Positions 23,618-34,917 of a stretch of DNA of 64,000 nucleotides are shown one piece after another. A program made the position numbers and the translations under genes. This stretch comes from Climacium dendroides (taxonomy: Eukaryota > Streptophyta > Bryopsida > Hypnales > Climaciaceae): positions 3,518,001 through 3,582,000 of the forward strand of contig OX467088.1 of assembly GCA_950106755.1 (NCBI GenBank). The letters run 5' to 3'. The notes under the pieces were generated by a model that saw nothing but the letters and a program-made list of their open reading frames with translations, did no database searches and was not told where the DNA came from. The first letter of the stretch is position 1. Each line of letters opens with the position of its first letter.

Positions 23618-23845
23618 AATGTGAAAAAAAATATAGAGTGTGGCAGAAAATATAGTGTACAAAAAAATACAGAGTGTGGAAAGAAATATAGAGTGTGCAA
23701 AAAAATACAAAGTGTGGAAAAAAATATAGAGGGTGGAAAAAAATATAGAGCGTGCCAAAAAATACAAAGTGTGGAAAAACATATAGAGTGGTCCAAAAAA
23801 TCCAAATTCTGAAAAAAAATATAGAGTGTGGAAAAAAAATGGGGA
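23618..23845. repeat. Simple repeat GTGGAAAAAAATATAGA
   Basis: About eleven degenerate copies of an 18-22 bp unit (gaaaaaaatatagagtgtg). Open frames here on either strand come from the repetition. Confidence 0.85.
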
Positions 23846-24838
23846 GTATGAAAACAACTATAGCGCCTTTCAATGAATAATTGTAGAGGGTAGACAACGA
23901 TACAAAAATTGGAAGCAAATGTGAAATCCCAACTTCGTATCTTCACTACAAGTACTAGCAAGGGTGGAGAAAAATAAGATCAAAACTGACTAAACCTACT
24001 AAAACTAGAAAAACCCTAAACCCTAAACAAAGCAACTTGAGGCATACTTTGTGAAAAGAAATAAGACTAACATGGTAAAATAAGAAGTCCAGCTAGTTTT
24101 CAAAAGTAATTCACGAATATCACATATTCATAATGTATTCCTTATATTTCATTCAGTACATGATAGCAAGAGACACCCGAAACTAGAACATTCTCAACCT
24201 AAACCCTTAAACTCCTATAGATTTGAAATGGTTTTCCTAAATCCTTATAGATATAAATTTTTTGTAAAAAATTTTTGGATTTTTAACATATAAATAAATT
24301 TATTTATCCATTTTCATTGAACGCAAACATCAAAGTTTTGAGAAGTGGTACTAAGGCACCAAACTCCTACAGATAAATATATTACAATGTTACCTATACT
24401 GTCCACAAATCTTGCTATATACCAAGAATTACTGAACGTGCCTATAAAATGTCAACTAGAACCCTCGTTACAGTTCTCAAGAAGTTTGCAACTATCCTAA
24501 ACCTTGAGTTACAATTTGTTGAGGAATTCATGACCCTCGGGTTAATCACTAATTAGCAAAATCCTAAACCTAAAACCTAATAATTAGGAAAGATCAATTT
24601 AGACTCTAATCCCTCCATACTAAATTAATTCACAAAACAATCATGGCTATGGAAGAGAAGCCTAAACCCTACAAATAATAAACAAGATCCCCATACTATC
24701 ATCCGTAAACTCCCATGTCCCATTCACCATGTAAAAGGTTACCCCTAAAGCCAGCAATGAAGAGCAAGTGTTCCTGCCCCTAAACCAATCGCAGAAGACT
24801 AAACCCTTCAAACCCTATAATAATAACCGCCGACCCTA

Positions 24839-24915
24839 AACCTTGAACCCTAAACCCTAATTCCTGAACCCTAAATCCTAAACCCTAATTCCTAAACCCT
24901 AACCCTAAACCCTGA
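24839..24915. repeat. Degenerate interstitial telomere-like tract, left part
   Basis: Runs of CCCTAAA mixed with attcctgaa and cctaaccctaaa, ending at ccctga, the target duplication of LTR A. The tract continues on the other side at 28155. Looser CCCTAAA-like words occur from about 24000 onward. Confidence 0.8.
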
Positions 24916-26092
24916 TGTCGTACGCGTAGTTAGCCGTAAGTATCCTAACAAAGGCAAATTGTTGCAAGATGACACGAATTATCGGTCCAGGGAACTTCTA
25001 GTATGATATTGATTGAATTAGAAGCATCCGGATTGTGACTACTCACTTAATCCCCCTTCTTTCACTTCCCTATTTTATTTCGGAAACTTAGTACATTCCG
25101 GATTCCGTTCCGGATCTGGATACCTCCGGAACTGTGTTCCGTCTTTCTTTCGTCACTGGTTTTTGTTGCCTCTGTTTTACCCTCAGAGGGTCCACCCTTA
25201 ATCTAGAAAGGGGTGGGGACTCACCACTTGTACAACTATCCTCTCTGTACTCTAAATCTACTAAACAACACACCCAAGACAACACAGTTGTAGGAGGAGG
25301 GAGAAGTATTCTTTCACAGTTTCCGGATTGGCCGATCCGGAATCAGGTCACACAGAGCAATTCTCACACCTCTCTTTACTACAACGACGGATCCGAACTC
25401 ATAGATCCAAGGGAATAGAGTTTCAAAGGGGAGACAATGTACCAAAGGGGAGGTTGGTAGACCTTCCGAAGTAGCGGGAGTTCCTTTCCTTTGGCGGTTG
25501 CTTATCTCCGTACAGAACCCTCCTGGTTCTGGACTCGTAGGGACCTCTACCTTCTTACCCGGATTGCCGTTCCGGCAATTTAAAGGCACATTACACTTAC
25601 ACTCTCTTACTCAACTCGCATCTCTCCCACTCAGTTCAACACCAAGAGATCCGTAGCTCAAGATCCGGATTCCTCCTCTCCCTCCCTTCTCTTTCTCTAG
25701 TACAAGGATACAATCATACATGCATACACTGAGCCAAAGATTCCGTCTAAGCAAAGTGCAGCTAGAAGCACCCTGACTGACTTAGATTAAGAAAAGAAAA
25801 TCGTAATACATACGTGAAAGCACTAAGGTCGAATGGAGTAGAATGGAATGACAGACAATTAACTTGCCTGCCCTTAAAATACTAACACAAAAACCCAAAG
25901 TCAACTCCTAACAGCCTGAAAAGGAAACTCGGAAATCCAGGCAACCAATCACTGAAAACCCCGGGATATCCGGAAAGATTGCTAACTGCCGTCCGAGATA
26001 ACCGGATTTCCTTACTATCCGCCTAAGATTCCGGAAATCGGATTCATGCTTGGAACCCCATTCCGGACCCTATACTTCTTTTCCTACCAACC

Positions 26093-27744
26093 CTAATGTC
26101 TTGGCTTCCGTCTTTTCTTTGAACGGCTCCCCACTTGGCTGGTAGGCGTCCCCTTCATATTCTTTGCTGGTGTGGTTTTTGTTGTGGCCCGAGTCTGGAT
26201 ATGACGCGTTGCGGGAGACGAATCGCTGTCGTCTTCGGTTCCGGAAGTGGAGTGGGCACTCTCTTCCTTAGAATCTTCGATGACTTGAACTTCCTCCTCC
26301 TTCTTTGGTGTGGTATCTTCCAATGTTGCGGGTTTGCTTCTTTCCTCCGGCGTGGTCTTCTGCATGTGCACAAATCCCTACGGATTAGATCCAGCCGGAT
26401 TGGTCATTCCACCGATCCGGCTGATGAGATCTCCCCTGACTTGCTGTCTTGGAACCTTGAATGTTCCAGTCATCAAGTTCGGCATTGTTTGTGCCTTGGG
26501 AACTTCCGGAGTTGAGAACTTAGATGGCACCGGAACCGTTTTCGCGCTAGACTCCGGTTCCGGTTCCGGTTCCAAGGCTGGCCTCAAATTCAACTCCGTC
26601 ATCCGTATCTTACTAGCGGAAGGCTCGGCTGGTGTGAGTATCCCCCTCAGGCCCTCCATCCGGGTTGCCTGATCCGCCACTGGTTTCCCTGGGGTACCTG
26701 CGACAAAAGGAAGTTCCGGAAAGGTGGAGAAATCCATCGCATGGTTTGGGTCGATGGCCACCAGCAACTTCTGAATCTCCTTGATAGCTTCCACAATTTG
26801 ATCCGGATCCACCTTCAATACTTCCGCGGTATCTATCACCAAATCTGACAACCCGTCGTGAAGTACCTTGGCTTCACATATCCATTCGAGCCCCGTATTG
26901 AAAAATGCGGATTCTGTTTCCATTTCAGGTCCTCTGCTGGACTCCCCCCTCTCCATTGTCGGTGGCTTGATTCTCGACCCCGGATCGGTTGACTTCCTCT
27001 TCTTGGTCCTCGGATCTGTCAGACATTCCTTGGGAAGTTCCTCCGATTCAGACTCGACCGAATCTTCCGCTTCTTCCCCGGAAAGTTCATATGACAGGAG
27101 CGTCTTTCCGGTGTCATACTGAATTATTTCCACCGCACTCAAAAGTTCCTGTTGATGGTACAGATGAAACAAATAGGTGCTAACTGGACTCGCCTTTGCT
27201 CGGGTCACGTGATCCGCTAATTTAGCCACTATCCCGGCTATGACCCTACCCCAGTGCACTACCCGGTTTTCCATAGCCCCAAAGATGGTATTGGCCACCG
27301 TAATGGTAACCCGCGTTGGCTTTTCTGGATACAAGATCGGAATCAGAAACTCTAGTATCCGCCTATGTCTCTCGTCCTTGCACTCGCTGATAGCGAATCC
27401 GTCCTTAGGGTTTGCAGACCCCGTGAACTTCCCAGCTACAAAACGGTCCGTCCTCGATGCTAAACCGTTCCCACTCTTCCGGAACTGAAAGACGTCCGCC
27501 CAAATGTCCTCGATCCACGCGACTGGCCGTCCTCTCAAAGTGAGCTCATACTGGTTCGGAACACCGTGAAGTAGCTCTTGAATCATCTCTTACTCTTGAG
27601 GTTCCATGGTCGGTGTAGTAGACCGACACATCCTAACCTAGTCAAGTCCTCCTCTAACTGCTTGTGTAGTTCCGGACTATCCGGAATGGCCGGAGAGATA
27701 ACCCGGGCAGATACCGCTACCTTCCGTACTGGTCCGGATGCCAT
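26093..27744 (-). pseudogene. LTR-encoded ORF, copy A (broken)
   Basis: Starts at ATG 27744 (MASGPVRK...). A 1-bp deletion near 27589 (AAGAGTAAGAGATG here versus AAGAGTGAAGATATG in D) shifts the frame; the frame then stays open from 27586 to TAG 26378-26380, where copy D has CAG, and continues in frame to the same RKPRH end at 26093. Compared with C and D an in-frame deletion near 26780 removes about 108 residues, exactly the coiled coil. The rest includes FVAGKFTGSANPKDGF, ILYPEKPTRVTITVANTIF, an acidic stretch, KKRKSTDPGSR and a basic C-terminus. Function unknown. Confidence 0.7.
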
Positions 27745-27858
27745 AAGATCTAAGTGAGAATGAGGGAAAAGTAGTTCTACCTCAGTCGCTAACTCACCAC
27801 TCTTTCTCTCAACTACTCACACAACAAAAAAAATGAAGAGGAAACCCTAGGAAGATAG

Positions 27859-27866
27859 CTTAAGTA
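27859..27866 (-). promoter_or_regulatory. TATA-like box of LTR A
   Basis: TACTTAAG at the position where C and D have TATTTAAG, 115 bp upstream of the ORF start and about 290 bp inside the LTR 5' end. Confidence 0.35.
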
Positions 27867-28154
27867 CTAAACCGTCTTTCTATGGTCTTAAGGACAACGG
27901 CTACAGGTCCGTTGTATCAACGGTATCCTACTTCCGTAGCTACAAGACCTATACGGTAGGTTCCTGTATTCCGGATGAGTCCGGATTCCGGATCCGGATA
28001 AGTTCCAGTTTAGGGTTATGCCGGAACGCTTATTTTCTAATTCAAGCTATCTGGTCCAAAAATCACACTCTAACTATTATTTTTTTAATTTTTTTTAATT
28101 TTTCGCACCTACTTCTTGTGTTATTGATCCGTTTCCGGATTCCGGATTCCCACA

Positions 28155-28206
28155 CCTGAACCCTGACCCTAAACCCTGAATGATGAACCCTAAACCCTAA
28201 ACCCTA
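28155..28206. repeat. Interstitial telomere-like tract, right part
   Basis: cctgaaccctgaccctaaaccctg and further CCCTAAA units, the continuation of the tract interrupted by LTR A. Confidence 0.8.
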
Positions 28207-29925
28207 AAACCACTCATCAATGGTTGAGGGGATATTAGAATGGAGTGATATAGTAACATTAGAGAGGTGCCATCTTGATTGTTCATTTTGGATGCTAACT
28301 TCATCCACATATTATAATTATCAACCTATCCAAATAATCAATATACTTTTAAAGATTTTAATTCTAAGAATGTCATTATAATAAATATTCAAAGACTAAA
28401 ATGTTTCTTTAGCAAAGCAAGTACCAGTTGTGTAATATAATGTTTTGCGAAATACCTAATGTTATAGAAATACATGGCTTGTGCAAAATAACATCTTTGA
28501 GTTCTGGGAAATGATAGAAAACAATATGATGGTCATTGAATAGAGGTGAAATTAGAAAGTAAAAATACAGTGACATAAGAGAGTGGGCATTTCATTGGTA
28601 CTAGAAGCTTTGAACTTCATGGTATTTTCATAATGTAGTGATGTTGTGAGTTATAAACATTTTGATTTAAATGTTTTATTAGGGTTTAGAGTTTCATTCG
28701 GGTTTAGGGTTTTATTAGGTCCACAACCATGACAAATTGAAGAATATAAATCCTGGTAATGTACCAAAGTACCCTCAAGGAAGGTAAATACGATGAGGTT
28801 TTATTATTCCATGATTTTCCAGTACGTGAAATCAAGCGTGGCAAGACTGACAGAAAACCGGAGGCCTTTTTGGAATAATGTTTGATGCGCTACCCAAACA
28901 CACGGAGCAGGTGGTAGTAGTATAATAATACTAGCAGTGAAATAGTGAATGCGGTGAGATCCCTGAAGATCACGCTTGGATTCCAATGTGGACTACACAT
29001 ACTCCCCTCCGGATTGACTCATGTTTCGGATTCTGCATTTCACTTAACTGTCGAATTCCGCGGTAAAGAAGTTCCACACGTACGAATATATTGAGTCACA
29101 GGTGTACGGTCTTCAAGAAGGCAATGAACATTCAAAAGGCAGAAGAGGATCTTCAGATTCAGTCAACAACGACGCGCGGACTTCAATGATGTAGGGAACA
29201 TTCGAAATGCAGACTCACACGCCCCTCTCCAATTCGTGGCGGGAACTTGGCTCTCCTGAATCATAGGCCAATTCTGTCAAAACTGGCGATCTCCCTGGAG
29301 CTCCCTCTTTTGCACACGTGAAGTTGTTGTCGCATAGTAGTTGAGAGAGGCGTTACACTGCTTCACCCAGACCTCGGCGTTTCGATTCAAGGAGCTATGG
29401 ATCAGGCGCTCTTACGATTGCAGGGTATGATTTCCTCAAACATCAGTCATTTCAAGTGCAATATTTTTCTCTAGTTTCTCTCTATTTATGGCAGTGTTCT
29501 TACTAATGTAGCATGATCATAGTGACAGTGTACCTTAGTGACGGGGCGATGCTAGTGGAATTTGACACATGCAAGTTTTGCAAGGTCCATGGTTGGAAAC
29601 CGTCAGTCAGTAGTTTGTAGTATTACTATACTCCTGTTACGCATGCGGAAGAAGATGTAAAGCAAGAACATGGAACCACGAAGGTAATCTCTTGTAGTTC
29701 AATACCTTCCAGAGTGCCATTTTATGAAGGACCTAGAGTCATAAATCCCTCGGACCTATTGCTCTTGAGAGACTTGTGAAAGTGATTAGATGTTGAAAGC
29801 GGTTTGTGCGCTAGTGATAGTAGATCAGCAGGTGTATGTAGAATTCGAACGCACGAATAACGGAATACATATACGTAAGGTCCATATATTACGTATCGTA
29901 GAGGTGGCACCTACGATGTCGGTGT
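28207..29925. other. Mostly gene-less stretch
   Basis: AT-rich to about 28980, then moderate GC. A possible short first exon ATGGATCAGGCGCTCTTACG (from about 29397) followed by a GGTATGAT donor lies upstream of the DUF7869-like gene, but nothing ties it to that gene. Isolated telomere-like words (gggtttaggg) occur near 28680-28715. Confidence 0.35.
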
Positions 29926-30324
29926 CCATTGAGAGATGTACCATTGGCATCTTCTGTAGATTCCATTGTGCCCATCGAGAGATCCCCCGATGGCTTTTTC
30001 TGTAGTTTCCATTGAGTCCATCGGGGGATCTCCCGATGGCCTCATCCTTATTTTCATGTAGGAATCCATCGGGTGATGTCCCATCAGACCCTCCTGCAAT
30101 GATCTATAGGATGCCATCGGAAGATCTCTTGATGGTGTCTCCTGTACTTTTCTGGATGAGGCTATCGAGAGATCTCCCGATGGCCTCTAAGGAATATTTC
30201 TGTTGGAGGCCATTGGTGGATCTCTCTATGGCCTCTTTGGCATATTTGTAGTGGAGGCCATTGGAGGATCTCTTGATGGCATCTCCTATGTTTCTCAGAA
30301 GGTCATCTGGAGATCTCCCGATTG
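29926..30324. repeat. 48-bp minisatellite carrying a 20-bp palindrome
   Basis: Palindromic units related to CATCGGGAGATCTCCCGATG begin at 29926, 29972, 30018, 30066, 30114, 30162, 30210, 30258 and about 30303, so the spacing is 46, 46, 48, 48, 48, 48, 48 and 45 bp. Spacers are variants of gcctc...ttctgta. The period is divisible by three, which keeps frames open and yields meaningless ORFs on both strands. Confidence 0.88.
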
Positions 30325-32466
30325 TTATTTTATTAGCACTTGCGTAGTAGATGATGGGAAATCAGTCGGTGTACTATTATGGTTTTTCCTAATTATAATT
30401 TATTGATCAGTTCATCGTCATTTCGATGATTCTATTTGCCAAGCCCTCGGGATATGCCGCTCGTCTTTGATGTGGTGCGCTTCATGTGGTCATCGGGATA
30501 TCTCTGGATGCCCTTTTCTTAGTTACCATTTAGGACGTACGGGACATGGGTCCACTGACGTTTGCAAACTTCGTTCGAATTGGCCATTGGTAGATCTTCT
30601 ATTCAGATGCATGCTGTTCTAGTTCAATGTGAGTTCGATATTATAGCTCTCTGTGTTTTTATAATTTCCATGTTTGTTCTGCAATTGGGCATCGGAAAAT
30701 CTCCCGATGGTGATACAACATATCTCTCTAATTCGCCTCTGCCGTCATTTTTGAGTCTACATCCCTATTGCACTCCTTTACTTTGAATTTCACTTGGCTC
30801 CTACCTTGTCCACTTGAGCTTCTTTCTCTAGGTGTGTGACTAAGTATTTTCTCTCCCTTGTCACTCTCAGATTTCGATCTTCAACAGCGCATTCGAAGAT
30901 TTGGTGTCAGCGGAAATGCGGTCTGATGGAATGGCTTCTTTCCCTTCAGACCGGAACAACGCAATTCTTCCATACAATGGACTGCCCGAGGAGGAGGGTG
31001 ATTCACAAGAGTCTTCTGCCAGGACGTCCCCAATGTTGAAGAATGGTGATTCCGTAAAACTGTTTCTTGATGGATTTGGTGAAGGAGGAGGAGGGTCTAT
31101 TGTGGAGGCTCGTCCTCAAGGCCAATGGCTTGGTGTAGCTATCCCAGTTGAGCCATGGACTTTTGTTCTGTTACGCCCGCTTTCCATTATACCTGAGGTA
31201 GAGCAATGTCAAATTATGCCTCTCCAAAGGGATTTGACAACTCTGATGGATGCCGTAAACCACACTGTTTTATGGAGACTCACCGACGTTGTGATCTCAT
31301 CGGGAGATCCCCCGATGGATGCACATCCTTATATTCGTCAAGAAGACTAGACGAGGCTGGAAGTGCAGCTTATGGATTCTCTTGGTGTGCTTCTTTCCTC
31401 TGGTAGAATTAACTGCTGGAGGACAGACGATCATTTCCAAGATACTACACTTGGTGAGGAGCACATAGGTGTCACAGTTTTGGACGTTTTCATTGGTAAC
31501 CCGGAAGACATAATGACGCATGCTCGGTGGCCCATATCGGATTGCTAGTTCCCAAATGGTTGGTCCTTGAAGGAGACAGTGGACCACTTTGCATCCATTC
31601 CCGAAATGCGGGATTCTTTGGCCTACTTTGGTGGAAGAGTGAAGGCGCCTTATCGCTTTATTGTCCGCAGGCCTAGTCTACAGAGGGACTCACTTTTTAC
31701 ACGCAAAACAACAGATGAAGAAATTCGGAGGGTTAGTTCTCAGAAATGCTGCAACATTCGTTGCTGCCAATTTTTTGATCAAGCAAAAACGTTGAAAGTT
31801 AGGCAAGTGTTTTGGTTGAAGTCCTTTGAGGACCGCCGCGAGTATGGGATAGCTGTCGGAGGTCAATTGCACTCACTACATGGTACACGGAAGCGGAAGT
31901 ACATTACGTTAGAAGGGGCAGAAGTATGTGGCACGGCATGGTACCTCATTCATGGGATCCCAAAGTTGACCTATCACAATTGCATTGAGAAGTATAAGCA
32001 AGGCATCCTTTCGACAACACACGGGAATAAGGGGATTAAGCGGCCAAGAGTTCAAACAGTTCAGGTTACTGGAACAATGAAAGCAATTACTGATAGCAAC
32101 TCGAACCAAATGCCACACCAAATGCGAGGCATTGGAAACGGAAGAGTAGATACACTCAAATATCTGCCTGCGAGGAACAACTGGAAGCGTGTTCAAGCCA
32201 ACGCCAACGAGGTAATTTTGGACATACTGACTTCTGTATTTGGTAGTCTTCGCATCAGACCGTTTCCATAGCCATGGGTTGTAGATTACATGTCTGCAGT
32301 CATCGGGATATCTCCCAATACCTCTTCTCGTGGAATGATCTCCTGACGGTTATGCTGGAAGTCAATTTCCAGGAATGCCCGTGTCCTACACCGTTTGGGT
32401 AGTCTGGGAAGTCCAGCAACCCAATAGTGTGTTCGGTCTCCTTGCTCACTTGTCATGTGATGTTCG

Positions 32467-32613
32467 CAGTTGAATGGGGACTACGACTTCGCTATTGTGA
32501 GTTAGCATACCGTTAGTAGAATACATGAGGACGGGAAGAATGCGTACGTCGAACCACTCCAAAGTTCTTTCGCAAAATGCACTACGTGTGTCGATTTGCA
32601 ATAATTCATCGTA
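32467..32613 (+). pseudogene. Duplicated start of exon b
   Basis: GCAG|TTGAATGGGGACTACG through TCTTTCGCAAAATGCAC and GATTTGCAATAATTC is a diverged second copy of 32985-33130, including the tcacttgtcatgt sequence before the acceptor. Both copies carry a stop at the same codon (DLQ*FI; TAA here, TAG in the other). The copy lies inside the intron between exons a and b. Confidence 0.65.
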
Positions 32614-32742
32614 AAATTAACCATATCCATTGGGTGCCAAATTCATGTCGGCAATTATCGACTACTCTCCCAATTACTCTTTTCACCGACTACTCTCCCC
32701 ATAGTTCTTGCCATCCACTAATCTCCTTTTAATTGTTGTTGT

Positions 32743-32872
32743 TATGGAGATCTCCCCTTCTCTCTTGCCATCGAGAGATCTCCCCTTCATTCTTACCATC
32801 GGGAAATCTCCCCTTCACTCTTGCCATTGACAGATCTCCCCACAACTCCTATCATCGGGAGATGTCCCGATG
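32743..32872. repeat. Short array of half-palindromes
   Basis: Four units of the type ccatcgagagatctccccttc, 31-33 bp apart, followed by a full palindrome CATCGGGAGATGTCCCGATG (32853-32872). The motif is that of the 29926-30324 array. Single copies lie also at about 30493, 30693, 31300, 32302, 34949 and 35499. Confidence 0.7.
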
Positions 32873-34917
32873 TTTAAATCTGGGTCGTTCATCAACGATG
32901 CAGAATTCATACACAAATCATTGATGTAGGCAGTCCTATAGTGTTCAGTTTTGTTGCTTACTTGTCATGTAATTTCAATTGCAGTTGAATAGGGACTATG
33001 GCCTACTCGTTGTCAGCCAGTCTACAATTAGTAGAATTAAGAAGGAGCACTTCAACAATGTCTACATAAAACCTGTTGGAAGTTCATTTGCGAAATGCAC
33101 AACGTGCGACGACTTGCAGTAGTTCATCCTCAAATCAGAGAAGGGAGGACTTGAGTACATTCAGTTCTCGAAACAACGAACTGAACATCTTAATTACCAA
33201 GCATCATATCGTCGTTTGTATGCCTCATGGTGTAAGGAATCCAAGAGAAATCCTCAAGAGATTTTGTGCATTATTCATGACAAGATGGATACCTCGAAGA
33301 CGGCTTTGCCAAGAATGCGTGTGACGACAAAGGCGACGCAAGGATTGGGTCAGTTCTCCCTAAGCATCACTGGAATGGTGGCTCATGGACATGGTGATGG
33401 TGCATACGCGCATTATGCCCCATCATGTTGGCCGGGAGACTCAAACTTCACGATTTCTTCTTCGGCTAGACTCTTTCGGCGACTAGAAGGTGCACCAATC
33501 TTAGAGGGGGGGACCTCTTTCCGTATCCACCACCTAATGCTTTCTTTGAGGCTTTACTTAGAGGAAAATCTAGGTGCATGGATAGCATAAAGCTCATTGA
33601 ACCTAGTGCTCGACGTGGACCCCTCCCCCTTCCCAAAAAGCTTTACCTTCAACTTGACAATTCTACAAAGGATAACAAGAACCAGTACCTCATGGCATTC
33701 TTATCTTTGCTTACTGCTCGAGGTGTCTTCAAAGAAATTCAAGTTGGGTTCCTACTAGTTGGACACATTGATGAGGACATTGACGCTTACTTCAGCCATC
33801 TCTCAAAGTCTTTGAAGAGCAAGAATACTTTTGTTGTTGCTGACCTCATGAAAGCCTTCATGGAGTTGCAAGAACTTTCATTTTTGCCAGAGTTCATACA
33901 AGAGGTGGGTGACTTCAAATCCTTTGTGAGAGGATTCTTGTGCAGTGGCACGGCACATATAATTGGTTTGGAGGAAATGCACCTCTTCAAATTCTACATA
34001 GATGTTGGGGGGATCCCTGTTATGAAGTATAAGAAGTTAGCTGTCGACTCAAACTGGATACCATCTGATAGACCTTCTCGATGCCTATGAAAAAAGGACA
34101 GTCGAGGTTAGCCCATGCTCCCTCCAGGTTGTCCAAAGCCTACCCATTCAAGCCCGTGTGGGGTAATGAAGTTCCGAACCCCTTCGGAAATCAAGAGAAG
34201 GCTAGGGAAAAGGCATGGAAAGTTACCGTGAATAAGGGTTTTATATTTTCTGGACTTGAAAAGTACATTCAATACTAGCAGAATGGAATGACAAGGTGTG
34301 AAGGATTTGCAAGTGCATTTGGTCCATATGTAGAATACTGGAAACGTGTGGTACACGAGTTGAAGGAACCACCACCTGAATGTCTTCCGGAGTTGCTAGA
34401 AGGCTTCTGGCCAAAGCATGACTGGAGAACATTGGATGATGAAACCCTTAACCAAAGACGTAGGATGAATCCTATTGATATGGGTCCTGAAGAAGAAGAC
34501 CCGGAACCTTATTGCGGCCCTGCAAATGAAGCACCAAGGGAAAGCTTCAATCTTTGGGTTGACATTCGCCCAAGCTCATGGGTTCTTCTCAGACCCGAAG
34601 ATCCTTCAGTGTGCGATGTTTGGCAAGGACAAGCATTGTCTGAAGTAAACATAGAGCCGGGGCATGAAATGAACGGGAAGTTCAGGCTCCAATATTGGAG
34701 ACCCGATAATTCTGAGCGGACGTTGGAGTTGAGGTACCAAAACTGTTGGTACGGAAAATGGGTAGTGGAAGAAACCGCCCCCACTTGGGTGGATGCATCT
34801 TGTGTAGTATATGCAACTTGGTCTAAAATAGTCCATCCTAAATCACGGACTATTCCTAAGAAAAGTAGAGAGGCGGCCCTTGTAAATTTGAATAGGGCAA
34901 AGGAGGTGGACCCTTGA

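Larger units (their letters stand above)
24916..28154 (-). mobile_element. Solo LTR A (3.2 kb), TSD CCTGA
   Basis: Read on the plus strand it starts TGTCGTACGCGTAG and ends GGATTCCCACA; the coding sense is minus. CCTGA flanks both sides (24911-24915 and 28155-28159). No second LTR or internal domain is present. It is a close relative of LTRs C and D but lacks about 320 bp of the ORF (the coiled-coil segment). Confidence 0.88.
30916..34917 (+). pseudogene. DUF7869-like transposon-associated gene, broken
   Basis: Exon a runs in one frame from ATG 30916 to a donor GAG|GTAATT at 32211, with TAG at 31348-31350 and 31546-31548. It contains GDSVKLFLDGFG...AVNHTVLWRL, which resembles the DUF8039-type region of CACTA-associated proteins, and a cysteine segment (SSQKCCNIRCCQFF). 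Exon b starts at acceptor TTGCAG|TTGAATAGG (32985): FAKCTTCDDLQ, TAG 33120-33122, HDKMDTSKTALPR, a frameshift in a G7 run near 33506, then KKLYLQLDNSTKDNKNQY and GFLLVGHIDEDIDAYFSHLS, the hallmark of the DUF7869 (probably RNase H/DDE-like) family. After a further shift near 34085 the C-terminus (WVDIRPSSWVLLRPED...) is a barrel-like module, with TAG at 34276-34278. The family is recognised from memory; the gene is not functional as it stands. Confidence 0.6.

Noticed and set aside
23558..23961. Overlapping Phe/Tyr-rich minus-strand ORFs
   Set aside because: They translate the GTGGAAAAAAATATAGA simple repeat in different frames.
29926..30324. CRISPR-like array (repeat plus spacer of regular length)
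   Set aside because: Spacers are similar to each other, units are degenerate, the setting is a plant genome, and no cas genes are present; it is a minisatellite.
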